Below are positions 1-8,094 of a DNA stretch of 33,406 bases, piece after piece. Below the pieces are notes generated by a model. It had not been told where the DNA came from. It searched no databases and was given only the letters and a program-made list of their open reading frames with translations. Source of the DNA: Akkermansiaceae bacterium (GTDB taxonomy: Bacteria > Verrucomicrobiota > Verrucomicrobiia > Verrucomicrobiales > Akkermansiaceae). Position numbers and translations under genes: made by a program. Where the stretch lies: contig JABDMC010000237.1 in the NCBI GenBank assembly GCA_013001695.1, forward strand, positions 1 to 33,406, given 5' to 3'. Within the stretch, counting starts at the first letter, position 1, and every line of letters starts with the position of its first letter.

Positions 1-9
1 CTCCCCCAT

Positions 10-37
10 CGGAACGCGCAAGCGTTCCGCTACAAAT
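10..37 (-). repeat. REP-like palindrome with ATTTGTAG flank
   Basis: Bases 10-17 and 22-29 form a perfect 8-bp inverted repeat around a GCAA loop. On the minus strand the hairpin is preceded directly by ATTTGTAG (positions 37-30). The same octamer precedes a different GC-rich palindrome in the 64-bp repeats at the far end of the window. That shared architecture suggests a dispersed repetitive extragenic palindrome family rather than a gene-specific terminator. There is no T-run after the hairpin on either strand. The window starts too close to see what lies upstream. Confidence 0.5.
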
Positions 38-209
38 CAAGGAAGGCTTGGCCCCATGCGTTCATCCCCTTCCGCTCCGCCCCGCCCCCTCCGCGCCATC
101 CGGACCCGGGGCCCGTTCCGCGCCCTCCCCGGGGCCCGCCCGCCCCGGGCCCCCTTGGATCCAGCCCCCGGCACCTCCTCCCCCGATCGCCGATTGCCCA
201 AGATGCCCC

Positions 210-237
210 TTGCCAAACCGGGGGAATTGCCCTTAAT
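210..237 (+). promoter_or_regulatory. Candidate sigma-70-like promoter of the small basic protein gene
   Basis: A TTGCCA box at 210-215 (five of six matches to TTGACA) and a CTTAAT box at 232-237 (four of six to TATAAT) are separated by 16 bases. They lie in one of the few A/T-containing patches of this intergenic region. A start site near 244 would leave a leader of about 23 nt containing the Shine-Dalgarno. Assignment is by motif only. Confidence 0.4.
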
Positions 238-250
238 TTCCCGCCCCCCG

Positions 251-259
251 AGGAAGGAG
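251..259 (+). promoter_or_regulatory. Strong Shine-Dalgarno of the small basic protein gene
   Basis: The run AGGAAGGAG ends 7 bases before the ATG at 267. It is notable because most other starts in this window have no recognisable Shine-Dalgarno. It suggests strong translation of this short gene and fixes the start codon. Confidence 0.8.
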
Positions 260-266
260 AGCGATT

Positions 267-422
267 ATGTCGAAGCACAACAGCCTTAGATTGAAGGGCG
301 GCGCCACTGGAAAGCGCTCCGTGATGAAGCGATTCGAGCGCATCAAGGTGCTCAAGGAGCGCGGCGAGTGGAAGCCGGGACAGAGCCCCATCGGCCTGCC
401 GAAGACCAAGGCCGAGGAGTGA
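267..422 (+). CDS. Small basic protein, Verrucomicrobia/Chlamydiae type
   Basis: A 51-residue Lys/Arg-rich protein beginning MSKHNSLRLKGG and containing KRFERIKVLKERGEW. From memory this matches the short 'small basic protein' family found across Verrucomicrobia and Chlamydiae. Its molecular role is not established; its charge suggests nucleic acid or ribosome binding, which is inference. The gene is too short to stand out among the longer spurious open frames here. It is supported by a strong Shine-Dalgarno at 251-259, a plausible promoter at 210-237 and a textbook terminator at 450-480, which together make a transcript of about 230 nt with a single gene. It is the best taxonomic marker in the window. 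No catalytic residues or membrane segments are seen. Confidence 0.85.
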   Translation: MSKHNSLRLKGGATGKRSVMKRFERIKVLKERGEWKPGQSPIGLPKTKAEE

Positions 423-449
423 TCCCCCCCACCCCGGACCATTTTTCGA

Positions 450-480
450 GCGGAGCCGTCGACGGTTCCGCTTTTTTTTT
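450..480 (+). terminator. Rho-independent terminator after the small basic protein gene
   Basis: A 10-bp stem with one G-T pair (450-459 with 462-471) closes on a 2-base loop and is followed by nine T residues at 472-480. It ends only 13 bases before the ATG of the downstream pseudouridine synthase gene. That gene must therefore rely on read-through or on a promoter inside or upstream of the hairpin. Confidence 0.9.
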
Positions 481-493
481 CCCAAATCCCGCC

Positions 494-1345
494 ATGGCCG
501 CCGAAGCGACGCGCCTCAACAAGTTCCTCGCCTCGTGCGGCGTGGGATCGCGGCGGCAGTGCGACCAGCTCGTGCAGGACGGCCACGTCACCGTCAACGG
601 CGAGCCGTGCACGAAACCGGCGACGCGCGTCACGGACGGCGACTGCGTCCGGGTGGACGGGAGCCGGGTGGCCGCGAAGGCCACGACCGCCATCCTCTTT
701 CACAAGCCCCGCGGCTACGTCTGCACCCGCAACGACGAATTCGGCCGGGAGACGATCTACGACCTGCTGCCGCCGAAACTCGATCACCTGCGGCACGTCG
801 GGCGCCTCGACGCCGATTCGGAGGGGCTCCTCGTCCTCACCAACGACGGCGACTTCGCCAACCAGCTGACCCACCCGCGGCACAAGACCGAGAAGGAGTA
901 CCTCGTGACACTGGGGAGCGCCTTCGACAACGCCATTCTGCCGAAACTGACGGCGGGCGTGCACACCCCGGAGGGCAAGGCCCGCGCCAAGGCGGTGAAG
1001 CGGCTCTCCCCGCGCCGGATCTCGATGGTCCTCGAAACCGGGCTGAAGCGGCAGATCCGCGAGATGTTCAAGACCCTCGGGCACCGGGTCTCGAAGCTGA
1101 CCCGGGTGCGCATCGGATCGCTGAGCGACCACACGCTCGCCCCGGGGCGGTGGCGCGAACTCGACGAGAACGAGCTGGCGCTTCTCCTGGCGAATCCGGA
1201 CGCGGCGCCGGAAACCGACCCGGCCCGGCCCGCGCGCCGGCAGTCCGCCGCGGCGAAGAAGGCGGCCCGCAAGATCCCCGCCAAGTGGGCTCCGCGGAAG
1301 AAGAAAGCCCCCGCGAAGAAGGCCTCCCGGAGGAGGCCGTCTTGA
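494..1345 (+). CDS. 16S/23S rRNA pseudouridine synthase, RsuA/RluB family
   Basis: A 283-residue protein that isomerises a specific uridine in rRNA to pseudouridine. The N-terminal 60 residues form an S4 RNA-binding domain (RLNKFLASCGVGSRR). The catalytic domain follows with HKPRGYVCT near 70-78 and the GRLD motif, whose Asp106 is the expected nucleophile, followed by SEGLLVLTNDG. The last 60 or so residues are an Ala/Lys/Arg-rich tail, common in RluB-like enzymes. The ATG at 494 is preferred over an upstream frame extension running from 368, because that extension is read through the preceding gene and its terminator and the S4 domain starts right at 494. RsuA, RluB, RluE and RluF cannot be separated safely by eye; the lysine-rich tail leans towards RluB. 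Confidence 0.92.
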   Translation: MAAEATRLNKFLASCGVGSRRQCDQLVQDGHVTVNGEPCTKPATRVTDGDCVRVDGSRVAAKATTAILFHKPRGYVCTRNDEFGRETIYDLLPPKLDHLRHVGRLDADSEGLLVLTNDGDFANQLTHPRHKTEKEYLVTLGSAFDNAILPKLTAGVHTPEGKARAKAVKRLSPRRISMVLETGLKRQIREMFKTLGHRVSKLTRVRIGSLSDHTLAPGRWRELDENELALLLANPDAAPETDPARPARRQSAAAKKAARKIPAKWAPRKKKAPAKKASRRRPS

Positions 1346-1389
1346 GCAGCGATCGCTTCTCGAGGCCGGGGGGGAAATGCGTCTCCCGT

Positions 1390-1434
1390 GGCCGCGGCAT
1401 GCGGCCGGCGCCCGTCGCCGCGCCAAGCGCGGCG
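1390..1434. other. Two adjacent GC hairpins in the rluB-like/acs gap
   Basis: The first hairpin pairs 1390-1395 with 1401-1406 around a 5-base loop. The second pairs 1416-1423 with 1427-1434, a perfect 8-bp stem with a CAA loop. No T-run follows, so these are not standard intrinsic terminators. They lie about 45 bases after the upstream stop codon and about 85 bases before the acetyl-CoA synthetase ATG, so they could be a 3' end structure of the former or a structured leader of the latter. The rest of the gap holds nothing I recognise. Confidence 0.45.
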
Positions 1435-1519
1435 GCATGCCGATTTCCCGGCTCCCCAACATGGGGATTGCGGCGCCGGGGCCTCGCCTGATAGGTCTCT
1501 CCCGACACCACGCAACGCC

Positions 1520-3469
1520 ATGGGAAAATCGATCGAGAGCCACCTTCACGAAGACCGGGTATTCCAACCCCCCAAGGAGTTTTCCCGGAAAGCGCGCATC
1601 TCCAGCATGGCGCAGTACCGGCGGATGTACAAGGAGTCCATCGCCAAGCCCGCTTCGTTCTGGGGGCGGGAGGCCAAGGAACTCGCCTGGCAAAAGCCAT
1701 GGAAGAAGGTCCTGGACTGGAGCGCTCCCTACGCGAAGTGGTTTGTCGGCGGGAAACTGAACGTCACCGAGAGCTGCCTCGACCAGCACCTCGACGGTCC
1801 GCGCCGCAACAAGGCCGCCATCATCTGGGAAGGTGAACCGGGCGAGACCCGGGTCCTCACCTACCAGCAACTCCACCGCGAAGTCTGCCGCTTCGCCAAC
1901 GTCCTCGAGGCCAACGAGGTCAAGTCGCGCGACCGGGTCCTGATTTACATGCCCATGATCCCGGAGGCCGCCATCGCGATGCTGGCCTGCGCGCGCATCG
2001 GCGCGGTGCACTCGGTCGTCTTCGGGGGGTTCTCGGCGGAGTCCATCGTCGACCGCCTCGAGGATTCCGGCGCCACGACGGTGCTCACCGCCGACGGCGG
2101 ATACCGGCGCGGCAAGGTGGTCCCGCTGAAGGCCAACGTCGACGCGGCCCTCAAGAGCCACAAGGGGGTGAAGCGCGTCGTCGTCTACCAGCGAACCGGC
2201 GCGAAGGTGACCATGAAGCGCGGCCGCGACCTCTGGTGGCACGAGGAACTCGAAAAGGTCAGCGCCTCCCACCAGGCCCGGGCCTTCGACTCCGAACATC
2301 CCCTCTTTATCCTCTACACCTCCGGGTCGACCGGGAAACCCAAGGGGATCCTGCACAGCAGCGGCGGCTACCTCCTCGGGGCCTACACGACCTGCAAGTA
2401 CATCTTCGACATGCGCGACGAGGATGTCTACTGGTGCACCGCGGACGTCGGCTGGGTCACGGGACACACCTACATCGTCTACGGGCCGCTCGCCAACGGC
2501 GTCACCCAGGTGATGTACGAAGGGGCCCCGAACTTCCCCGACTTCGGGCGCTTCTGGAGCATCGTCGAGAAGTACGGCGTGACGATCTTCTACACCGCCC
2601 CGACCGCCATCAGGGCCTTCATCAAGGCGGGCGACAAGTTCCCGGCGTCGCACGACCTGTCCTCGCTGCGGCTCCTCGGGACGGTCGGCGAACCCATCAA
2701 CCCGGAAGCGTGGATGTGGTACCACGAGAAGATCGGCGGGGGCCGCTGCCCGATTGTCGACACCTGGTGGCAGACCGAGACGGGGGCCATCATGATATCG
2801 CCGCTTCCGGGGTGCACGCCGACCAAGCCCGGCACCGCGACGCTCCCGTTCTTCGGGGTCGACGCCGCCATCCTCGACGAGAACGGCAAGGAGTGCAAAG
2901 CCGACGAGGGAGGCAAGCTCGTCATCCGCAAGCCGTGGCCGTCGATGCTGCGCACCATCTACGGCGATGCCCGGCGCTACAAGAAGGTCTATTGGTCCGA
3001 CTACGTCGGCCGCTACACCGCGGGCGACGGGGCGCGCCGCGACCGCGACGGCAACTTCTGGATCGTGGGGCGGCTCGATGACGTCCTGAACGTCTCCGGC
3101 CACCGCCTCGGGACGGCGGAGGTGGAATCGGCCCTCGTGGCCCACAAGGCCGTGGCGGAGGCGGCGGTGGTGGGCCGGCCGCACGAAATCAAGGGCCAGG
3201 GGGTGGTGGCCTTCGTGACGCTCCGGGAAGGGGTCAAGACTTCCGGAAGAATCGAGGAGGAACTGCGTAATCACGTCGGAAAGGTCATCGGGGCCATCGC
3301 CAAACCCGACGAGATTCACCTCACGCCGGCCCTTCCGAAAACCCGCTCCGGAAAGATCATGCGCCGCCTGCTCAAGGAACTGGTGGCCACCGGCAAGATC
3401 ACCGGCAACATCACGACCCTCGAGGATTTCGGCGTCATCACCAAGCTCCAGAAGGAAATGAAGAAGTAG
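1520..3469 (+). CDS. acs: Acetyl-CoA synthetase (AMP-forming)
   Basis: A 649-residue cytoplasmic enzyme, the usual family length, that converts acetate, ATP and CoA to acetyl-CoA through acetyl-AMP. Visible motifs are the P-loop [11 protein letters not shown] at about 266-276, the core sequence DTWWQTETG, the hinge region [17 protein letters not shown], and the C-terminal TRSGKIMRR, where Lys612 corresponds to the lysine that is reversibly acetylated in characterised Acs enzymes. The ATG at 1520 gives the family N-terminus; an in-frame extension upstream from 1388 is low-complexity and spurious. No Shine-Dalgarno is evident. The gene stands alone, with a 208-bp gap before the next coding start. 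It probably supports acetate assimilation. Confidence 0.97.
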   Translation: MGKSIESHLHEDRVFQPPKEFSRKARISSMAQYRRMYKESIAKPASFWGREAKELAWQKPWKKVLDWSAPYAKWFVGGKLNVTESCLDQHLDGPRRNKAAIIWEGEPGETRVLTYQQLHREVCRFANVLEANEVKSRDRVLIYMPMIPEAAIAMLACARIGAVHSVVFGGFSAESIVDRLEDSGATTVLTADGGYRRGKVVPLKANVDAALKSHKGVKRVVVYQRTGAKVTMKRGRDLWWHEELEKVSASHQARAFDSEHPLFILYTSGSTGKPKGILHSSGGYLLGAYTTCKYIFDMRDEDVYWCTADVGWVTGHTYIVYGPLANGVTQVMYEGAPNFPDFGRFWSIVEKYGVTIFYTAPTAIRAFIKAGDKFPASHDLSSLRLLGTVGEPINPEAWMWYHEKIGGGRCPIVDTWWQTETGAIMISPLPGCTPTKPGTATLPFFGVDAAILDENGKECKADEGGKLVIRKPWPSMLRTIYGDARRYKKVYWSDYVGRYTAGDGARRDRDGNFWIVGRLDDVLNVSGHRLGTAEVESALVAHKAVAEAAVVGRPHEIKGQGVVAFVTLREGVKTSGRIEEELRNHVGKVIGAIAKPDEIHLTPALPKTRSGKIMRRLLKELVATGKITGNITTLEDFGVITKLQKEMKK

Positions 3470-3677
3470 CGTTCCGCCCGTTTCGGACGGACCCCGCGCC
3501 CTCCCCGGGGCGCCGCAGCCCGATCATGCGCCTCCCCCCTCCACCCCCCCAGCATCCAGTGTCCCCCCTTCCGCCGGGACGGGGGGATCGTCGTGGCGGC
3601 GGATGGACGCCGGCGCCGCGGCGCGTGACGGGCGGAGCGGTTTCGGTTCCCCGGCGGCATCAAGTCGTTCCCGCCCG

Positions 3678-4565
3678 ATGACCCCCTCGCGATACGTGTT
3701 GGCACGCCTCGGCCAGGCCTTCGGGCTGCGGTTCGTCGGCTACCATGCCAACAAGGCCGCCACCGAGCTGCAGCTCCTGCGCGAAGCGGAGGAAATCCTC
3801 GGCGGTCTCTCGTGGGCGGACCTCGAGGGCGTCGAGGATCTCTCCGTGGAATACTGGAACCTCCGCAAGCTCGCCAAGGAATACGACGAGCTCACGGAGC
3901 GCGTCGGACAGCTCGAAGGCGTCCTGCAGAATTCCCACGAGCACCGGGCGGTCCTTCTCGAAAAGGTGGTCGACAGCACCAAGGACCTCGTGGCCCAGCG
4001 CCAGAAGATGATCGAACGGGCCGAGCGCCTCGGCGCCGAACGGGACGAGATCCTGCGCGAGGCGCGCACCGTCAAGAGGCGCCACGACGGCATCAAGGCG
4101 AAGCTCGAGGTCCTCGCCGAGGAGGGCCGGGACGACACGCCCCAGTTCATCGAATCGCGGGAGGAACTCGACGAGCTGAAGGTCTATTTCCGGGACCTGC
4201 GGGATGCGCGCAACGACCTTTCGGAACGGCTCGATTCCCTCGACGAGCGAATCGAGTCCATCGAGGAGGAGATCGAACTGCGCCGCAAGGACATGCGCGA
4301 AGAGGCGCAGGGCAGCTACCAGGACATCGGGAAAGCGAACCGCGACATCTCGAACTACCGCGCCGAGCTGGGCGTCCTCGACAAGGAGATCGCGAACCTT
4401 TTCGGGGAGATCGGCCGCTACCTCTCGGCGAATGTCGACAAGGCGCCGTGCCGCAAGGCGCTCCGTGGCCGCCGCGGGCTCGTCGGCCAGATCAACGCCC
4501 TGCGCACCTCGATCGTCCTCAACAACCGCCTCGCGGGACGCGAAATCCCGCAAACCGTGGAATAA
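3678..4565 (+). CDS. Coiled-coil protein of unknown function
   Basis: A 295-residue soluble protein that I do not recognise. After a short N-terminal segment (MTPSRYVLARLGQAFG) it is almost entirely charged heptad-like helix from about residue 50 to 260, with many Glu/Arg/Leu repeats and short helix-breaking stretches near 150 and 190. The C-terminal 40 residues contain a conserved-looking segment (PCRKALRGRRGLVGQINALR). There is no signal peptide or membrane segment. The start at 3678 is chosen because residues encoded upstream in the same frame (from 3603) are Ala/Ser/Gly-rich filler. A structural or scaffold role is possible but nothing in the context specifies it. The 3470-3677 gap contains a 6-bp stem (3496-3501 with 3508-3513) and is otherwise C-rich and featureless. 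Confidence 0.75.
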   Translation: MTPSRYVLARLGQAFGLRFVGYHANKAATELQLLREAEEILGGLSWADLEGVEDLSVEYWNLRKLAKEYDELTERVGQLEGVLQNSHEHRAVLLEKVVDSTKDLVAQRQKMIERAERLGAERDEILREARTVKRRHDGIKAKLEVLAEEGRDDTPQFIESREELDELKVYFRDLRDARNDLSERLDSLDERIESIEEEIELRRKDMREEAQGSYQDIGKANRDISNYRAELGVLDKEIANLFGEIGRYLSANVDKAPCRKALRGRRGLVGQINALRTSIVLNNRLAGREIPQTVE

Positions 4566-4650
4566 AGGGGCTGCGGGCCCGTGCCGGCCCATCCCATATC
4601 GGGGCCATTCCGAGGTTTCCAACCCGCGCGAGGGGCCCTAAGGTTGGTCA

Positions 4651-6321
4651 ATGCCCTGCATCGGCCCCCATCTCCCCCGCGCCTCGCTTCCCGGCGTCCT
4701 GCTCGTGGCGGCGGCGGCGTCGCTCGCCCCGGCGGAGACGTCCGTCAAGGCCCACACCCTCTTCGCGGAGTCCACCGGCAGCCGCTTCAAGCCCATCGGC
4801 ATCTACAACGACGGCCAGTCAACGACGGCCCTCGAGGTGCGGCGGGCCACCACCGGCGGGACGATTTCGGGGACCTTCACCAACTCCGGGTCCGCGCTCC
4901 ATATTGCCGGGGACAATGCGCCCAGCGTCGCGGTGGTGCTCCGGGATGACGGGACCCAGGGCGACGTCGTGGCCGGCGACGGCATCTACACCCTGTGGCC
5001 GATCACCTCCGCCAAGGCCACCGACCAGTTCGAGAATCGCCTGCACTGGAACACCTACCATCTCTCGCTCGACGGGGGCGGGGGCACGATCTCCACCAAG
5101 CTCGGGATCGTGGACAGCGGGATCAGCTACGCCACCCGGGTGCTCGGCACCGACGTCGACGGCCACCTCATCACCTCCTCCGACTTCATCGTCAACATCC
5201 AGGACGACGCCCTCGTGGACGGCTCGCTCAGCGGCAACGTATCCGAGAATCTCGGTGCCATCACCGACAAGCTCTACTCGGTCTTCGACGACCGCTTCGA
5301 TTACCTCGTCTTCATCTCGGTCCTGAAGACCGACAACGGCACCAATACCTACTTCGGGTTCCGCAACGAGGTCTCCGGCCTCGGGAATTCGGGCTTCGGA
5401 CCGCCCTACGACAGTACCGGCCTCTTCGGGATCCCGCCGGCCGAGAAGAATTCCGGCGTCTTCAACGGGATCGCCTATATCAACGACGGCGGATCGAGCA
5501 TCTACGGGGCGCTCCACCACGAGCTCATGCACCGGTGGGGCGTCAGTTTCGGCTCCGAGCTCGGGTTCCCGTTCGGCTCGCACTGGAACGGGGTGCCCGC
5601 CCCCGGCGAGGCCTACGTGGCCGCCTTCGTCGGCGCCCTGGGCGGGGCCGAGGTCACCGAGAACGGCGACAACACCATCACCATCCGGGCCGTCCCCGCC
5701 ACGGTCTACCCCCCGCTGGAACTCTACCTGATGGGCCTCATCGGCCCCGGCGAGGTCCCCGACACCACCTATTACCGCTACAACCAGTCCGACCAGAGCA
5801 TCATCGAGATCTTCCACCTCAGCATCGACGACATCACCACCACCTTCGGCCCGCGGAATCCGGGGGTGGCCGATTCGCAGAAGGAATTCGCGGCCGCCTT
5901 CGTGGTGATCACCCCGCCCGGGGAGCCGCTCACCGCCGCCGAGACGGCCATGTATTCGGTGGCGGCGGAGCACTTCGGCTCCGACGCGCCCGGTGACGGC
6001 GCGGTCTCGGGGGCCTTGATCAGGACCCCCGCGTCCTTCGCCTGGGGCACCGGCTTCCGGGGCACCATGAACACCACCCTCTTCGTGCGGCCCTCCCCCG
6101 TCATCCGCACGGTCACGGTGGATGCCGGCACGGTTTCGCTCGGCATCACGGGGGCCGCCGCCACCGCCTACGACGTCTACCGGTCCCCCGACCTCGTCAC
6201 CTGGGGCACCCCCATCGGATCCGCCACCACCAGCAACCAGGGCGACGGCACCGGCACCGGAACCTACGACGACACCACCGCCGGCGCCGGGACCCTCTTC
6301 TACCGCCTCGCGGAACAATAG
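4651..6321 (+). CDS. Secreted putative zinc metallopeptidase with HExxHRW and ELYLMGL motifs
   Basis: A 556-residue exported protein. Residues 1-29 form a signal peptide with a likely cleavage after APA. The middle region contains HHELMHRWG, an HExxH zinc-binding motif at His290-Glu291-His294, followed by SHW at about 310-312 and PLELYLMGLIGPGEVP at about 355-370. Glu357, 62 residues after His294, is a plausible third ligand of gluzincin type; this is inference. From memory, large bacterial secreted proteins with HExxHRW, a later HW, and a LYLMGL..EVP segment form a recurrent but poorly named group. The last 75 residues look like a fibronectin III or Verrucomicrobia-type beta domain (YDVYRSPDLVTW, FYRL). 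No PEP-CTERM anchor is present. An AAGG 6 bases before the ATG may serve as a ribosome binding site. Substrate is unknown. Confidence 0.8.
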   Translation: MPCIGPHLPRASLPGVLLVAAAASLAPAETSVKAHTLFAESTGSRFKPIGIYNDGQSTTALEVRRATTGGTISGTFTNSGSALHIAGDNAPSVAVVLRDDGTQGDVVAGDGIYTLWPITSAKATDQFENRLHWNTYHLSLDGGGGTISTKLGIVDSGISYATRVLGTDVDGHLITSSDFIVNIQDDALVDGSLSGNVSENLGAITDKLYSVFDDRFDYLVFISVLKTDNGTNTYFGFRNEVSGLGNSGFGPPYDSTGLFGIPPAEKNSGVFNGIAYINDGGSSIYGALHHELMHRWGVSFGSELGFPFGSHWNGVPAPGEAYVAAFVGALGGAEVTENGDNTITIRAVPATVYPPLELYLMGLIGPGEVPDTTYYRYNQSDQSIIEIFHLSIDDITTTFGPRNPGVADSQKEFAAAFVVITPPGEPLTAAETAMYSVAAEHFGSDAPGDGAVSGALIRTPASFAWGTGFRGTMNTTLFVRPSPVIRTVTVDAGTVSLGITGAAATAYDVYRSPDLVTWGTPIGSATTSNQGDGTGTGTYDDTTAGAGTLFYRLAEQ

Positions 6322-6638
6322 CGCCCCGGAGCGGATGGCTCGCGGCTTTTGACCCCCGCCCTTCCCGCATCCCTGCGCACCCGGGCCGTCAGCAACATGA
6401 TCCCGCGCGAGGGGAGGTCAAATTTTCACGATCTGCGGCGGCGGCAAGGCGCCAGCGATCAGCGCCGGCGCCGGGACCGGCGGATTGACGAGCCCTTAGC
6501 CATTCCACTCGGTGATGCGCGGGCCGCGGTGCGACGAGGGCCTCGGGAAGGTCTGCCCGAATCCGGCCCGCCACCGGCCGGTCGTCGCGGAACAGGACCC
6601 ACTCATATCGACCCGACCACATCCGCAGCGCCCGCAGG
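6322..6638. other. 317-bp gap between convergent genes
   Basis: This lies between the stop of the secreted HExxH gene and the stop of the convergent mpl gene. I see no convincing terminator, with no hairpin plus T-run on either strand. It holds one marginal minus-strand frame, listed separately at 6389-6622. The rest is GC-rich and without recognised features. Confidence 0.6.
6389..6622 (-). CDS. Marginal small open frame downstream of mpl
   Basis: A 77-residue frame starts with ATG at 6622, 16 bases after the mpl stop codon. Its first 40 residues (MWSGRYEWVLFRDDRPVAG and onward) look more protein-like than typical random GC-rich translation, with mixed hydrophobic and charged residues. The second half becomes Ala/Arg/Gly-rich and less convincing. 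Third-position GC is about 79 percent in the first part, below the surrounding genes, and there is no Shine-Dalgarno. It could be a small gene, a decayed gene remnant, or chance. No function can be proposed. Confidence 0.2.
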   Translation of the reverse strand: MWSGRYEWVLFRDDRPVAGRIRADLPEALVAPRPAHHRVEWLRARQSAGPGAGADRWRLAAAADRENLTSPRAGSCC

Positions 6639-8036
6639 TCACGCCGGGGCCCCGGCGCCGAGCTGGTCGAGGAGGAGGTCGTGCAGGCCGCCGAATCCGC
6701 CGTTGCTGAGGATCGCGACGACATCGCCCGCCTCGGCGTGGGCCGCGACGTGGGCCGCGATGGCTTCCACGGTCGGCAGGAAGTGGGCCGCCCCTCCGCG
6801 CGCCGCGACGTCGGCGACCAGCTTTTCCGGGTCGAGGCGATCCTGCGGGTCGAACTTCTCGGCGTCGGCGATGGCGGGGACGATGGCGATGTCCGCCGCG
6901 GCGAGGGCCTCCGCCAGTTCCTCCTGGAAGATGCTGCGCCGCGTGGTGTTGGAGCGCGGCTCGAAGATGACCCAGAGGCGCTGGCCCGGGTAGCGCTGGC
7001 GCAGGGCCGCGGCGGCCTGGTGGATGGCGGTGGGATGGTGCGCAAAGTCGTCGATGACCTTCACCCCGCGCACCTCCCCGCGCAATTCCTGGCGGCGCGC
7101 GATGCCGGAAAAGGCCGCGAGTCCGGTGCGCAGTTCCCCGGGAGCGAGGCCCCCGAAGCGTCCCGCGGTGACCGCCATGGCGGCGTTGCGCACGTTGAAT
7201 TCCCCCACCATCGGGATCGTGTAGCGCTCCCCCTCGAGGGTGAAGCTGCTCCCGTCCGGCTGGTAGTCGATGTCCCCGATGCGCAGGTTGCACGCCTCGC
7301 CCAGCCCGATGGTGCGCACCGGGCACGGGGCGCCGTCCGCGACTTCAAGGCAGTTCGAATCGTCGCCGTTGACGAGGGCCAGCCCGCTCCGCGGAACGAT
7401 GTTCAGGAGCCGCCGGAAGGTCAGCTTGATCTCGTCCAGCGAGTCGTAGATGTCGGCGTGGTCGAACTCGATGTTGTTCACCGTGACGACCTCCGGAAGG
7501 TAGTGGAGGAACTTCGAGCGCTTGTCGAAGAAGGCCGTGTCGTACTCGTCGCCCTCCAGCACCACGAACTCGGAGTCTCCGAGGCGGGCTCCCCGCCCGA
7601 GGTTGCGCGGCAGGCCGCCGATCATGAAGCTCGGGTCGCGGCCCGCGGACTCGAAGAGCCACGCCAGGATGGCGCTGGTGGTGGTCTTGCCGTGGGTCCC
7701 GGTCACCACGAAATTCCGCCGTCCCCGCAGAAACTGCTCCTTGAGCACCTCCGGGAGCGAGAGGTAGAGGAGCTTCCGGTCGAGCACCTCCTCGGCCTCC
7801 TCGTTGCCGCGGCTGATGGCGTTTCCGATCACGATGACCTCCGCGCCCGCCGGAATGTGCTCGCGGCGGTATCCCTTGAAGATCTCCACCCCGCTCTCCT
7901 CGAGGAAGGTCGACATCGGCGGGTAGACGTTCTGGTCGGAACCGGTCACGGTGAACCCGCGGGCTTTCATGGCGGCCGCCACGGACCCCATGGCGGTGCC
8001 GCAGATCCCGATGAAGTGGTAGTGTTGCTTGGGCAT
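6639..8036 (-). CDS. mpl: UDP-N-acetylmuramate:L-alanyl-gamma-D-glutamyl-meso-diaminopimelate ligase
   Basis: A 465-residue cytoplasmic Mur-family ligase that attaches recycled murein tripeptide to UDP-MurNAc. It begins with the Rossmann-like FIGICGTAMGSVA, has the ATP-binding GTHGKTTTSA at about 113-122, EGDEYDTAFFD, the NIEFDHADIY segment with the typical HAD pattern of Mpl rather than MurC, GEFNVRNAAMAV, and DDFAHHPTA. Length and motifs fit Mpl (about 460 residues) better than MurC. The ATG at 8036 gives the correct N-terminus. It is last in a minus-strand run after the HAD hydrolase (58-bp gap) and the YfcH-like gene, probably one operon. It indicates peptidoglycan recycling and meso-DAP type murein. 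Confidence 0.95.
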   Translation of the reverse strand: MPKQHYHFIGICGTAMGSVAAAMKARGFTVTGSDQNVYPPMSTFLEESGVEIFKGYRREHIPAGAEVIVIGNAISRGNEEAEEVLDRKLLYLSLPEVLKEQFLRGRRNFVVTGTHGKTTTSAILAWLFESAGRDPSFMIGGLPRNLGRGARLGDSEFVVLEGDEYDTAFFDKRSKFLHYLPEVVTVNNIEFDHADIYDSLDEIKLTFRRLLNIVPRSGLALVNGDDSNCLEVADGAPCPVRTIGLGEACNLRIGDIDYQPDGSSFTLEGERYTIPMVGEFNVRNAAMAVTAGRFGGLAPGELRTGLAAFSGIARRQELRGEVRGVKVIDDFAHHPTAIHQAAAALRQRYPGQRLWVIFEPRSNTTRRSIFQEELAEALAAADIAIVPAIADAEKFDPQDRLDPEKLVADVAARGGAAHFLPTVEAIAAHVAAHAEAGDVVAILSNGGFGGLHDLLLDQLGAGAPA

Positions 8037-8094
8037 GGCGTCAGTTTTCAGCTTGGCCTCCGCTGCCTTGGCGGAGGAAAGGTGGACGATGGCA

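Noticed and set aside
233-3319. Minus-strand open frame of over 1000 codons opposite the rluB-like and acs genes
   Set aside because: It is antisense to two well-supported enzymes and its translation is rich in Arg, Gly, Pro and Val with no motif. Long antisense frames are expected when third codon positions are mostly G or C.
3496-3513. Terminator after acs
   Set aside because: A 6-bp GC stem is present but no T-run follows, and such stems are common by chance at this GC content.
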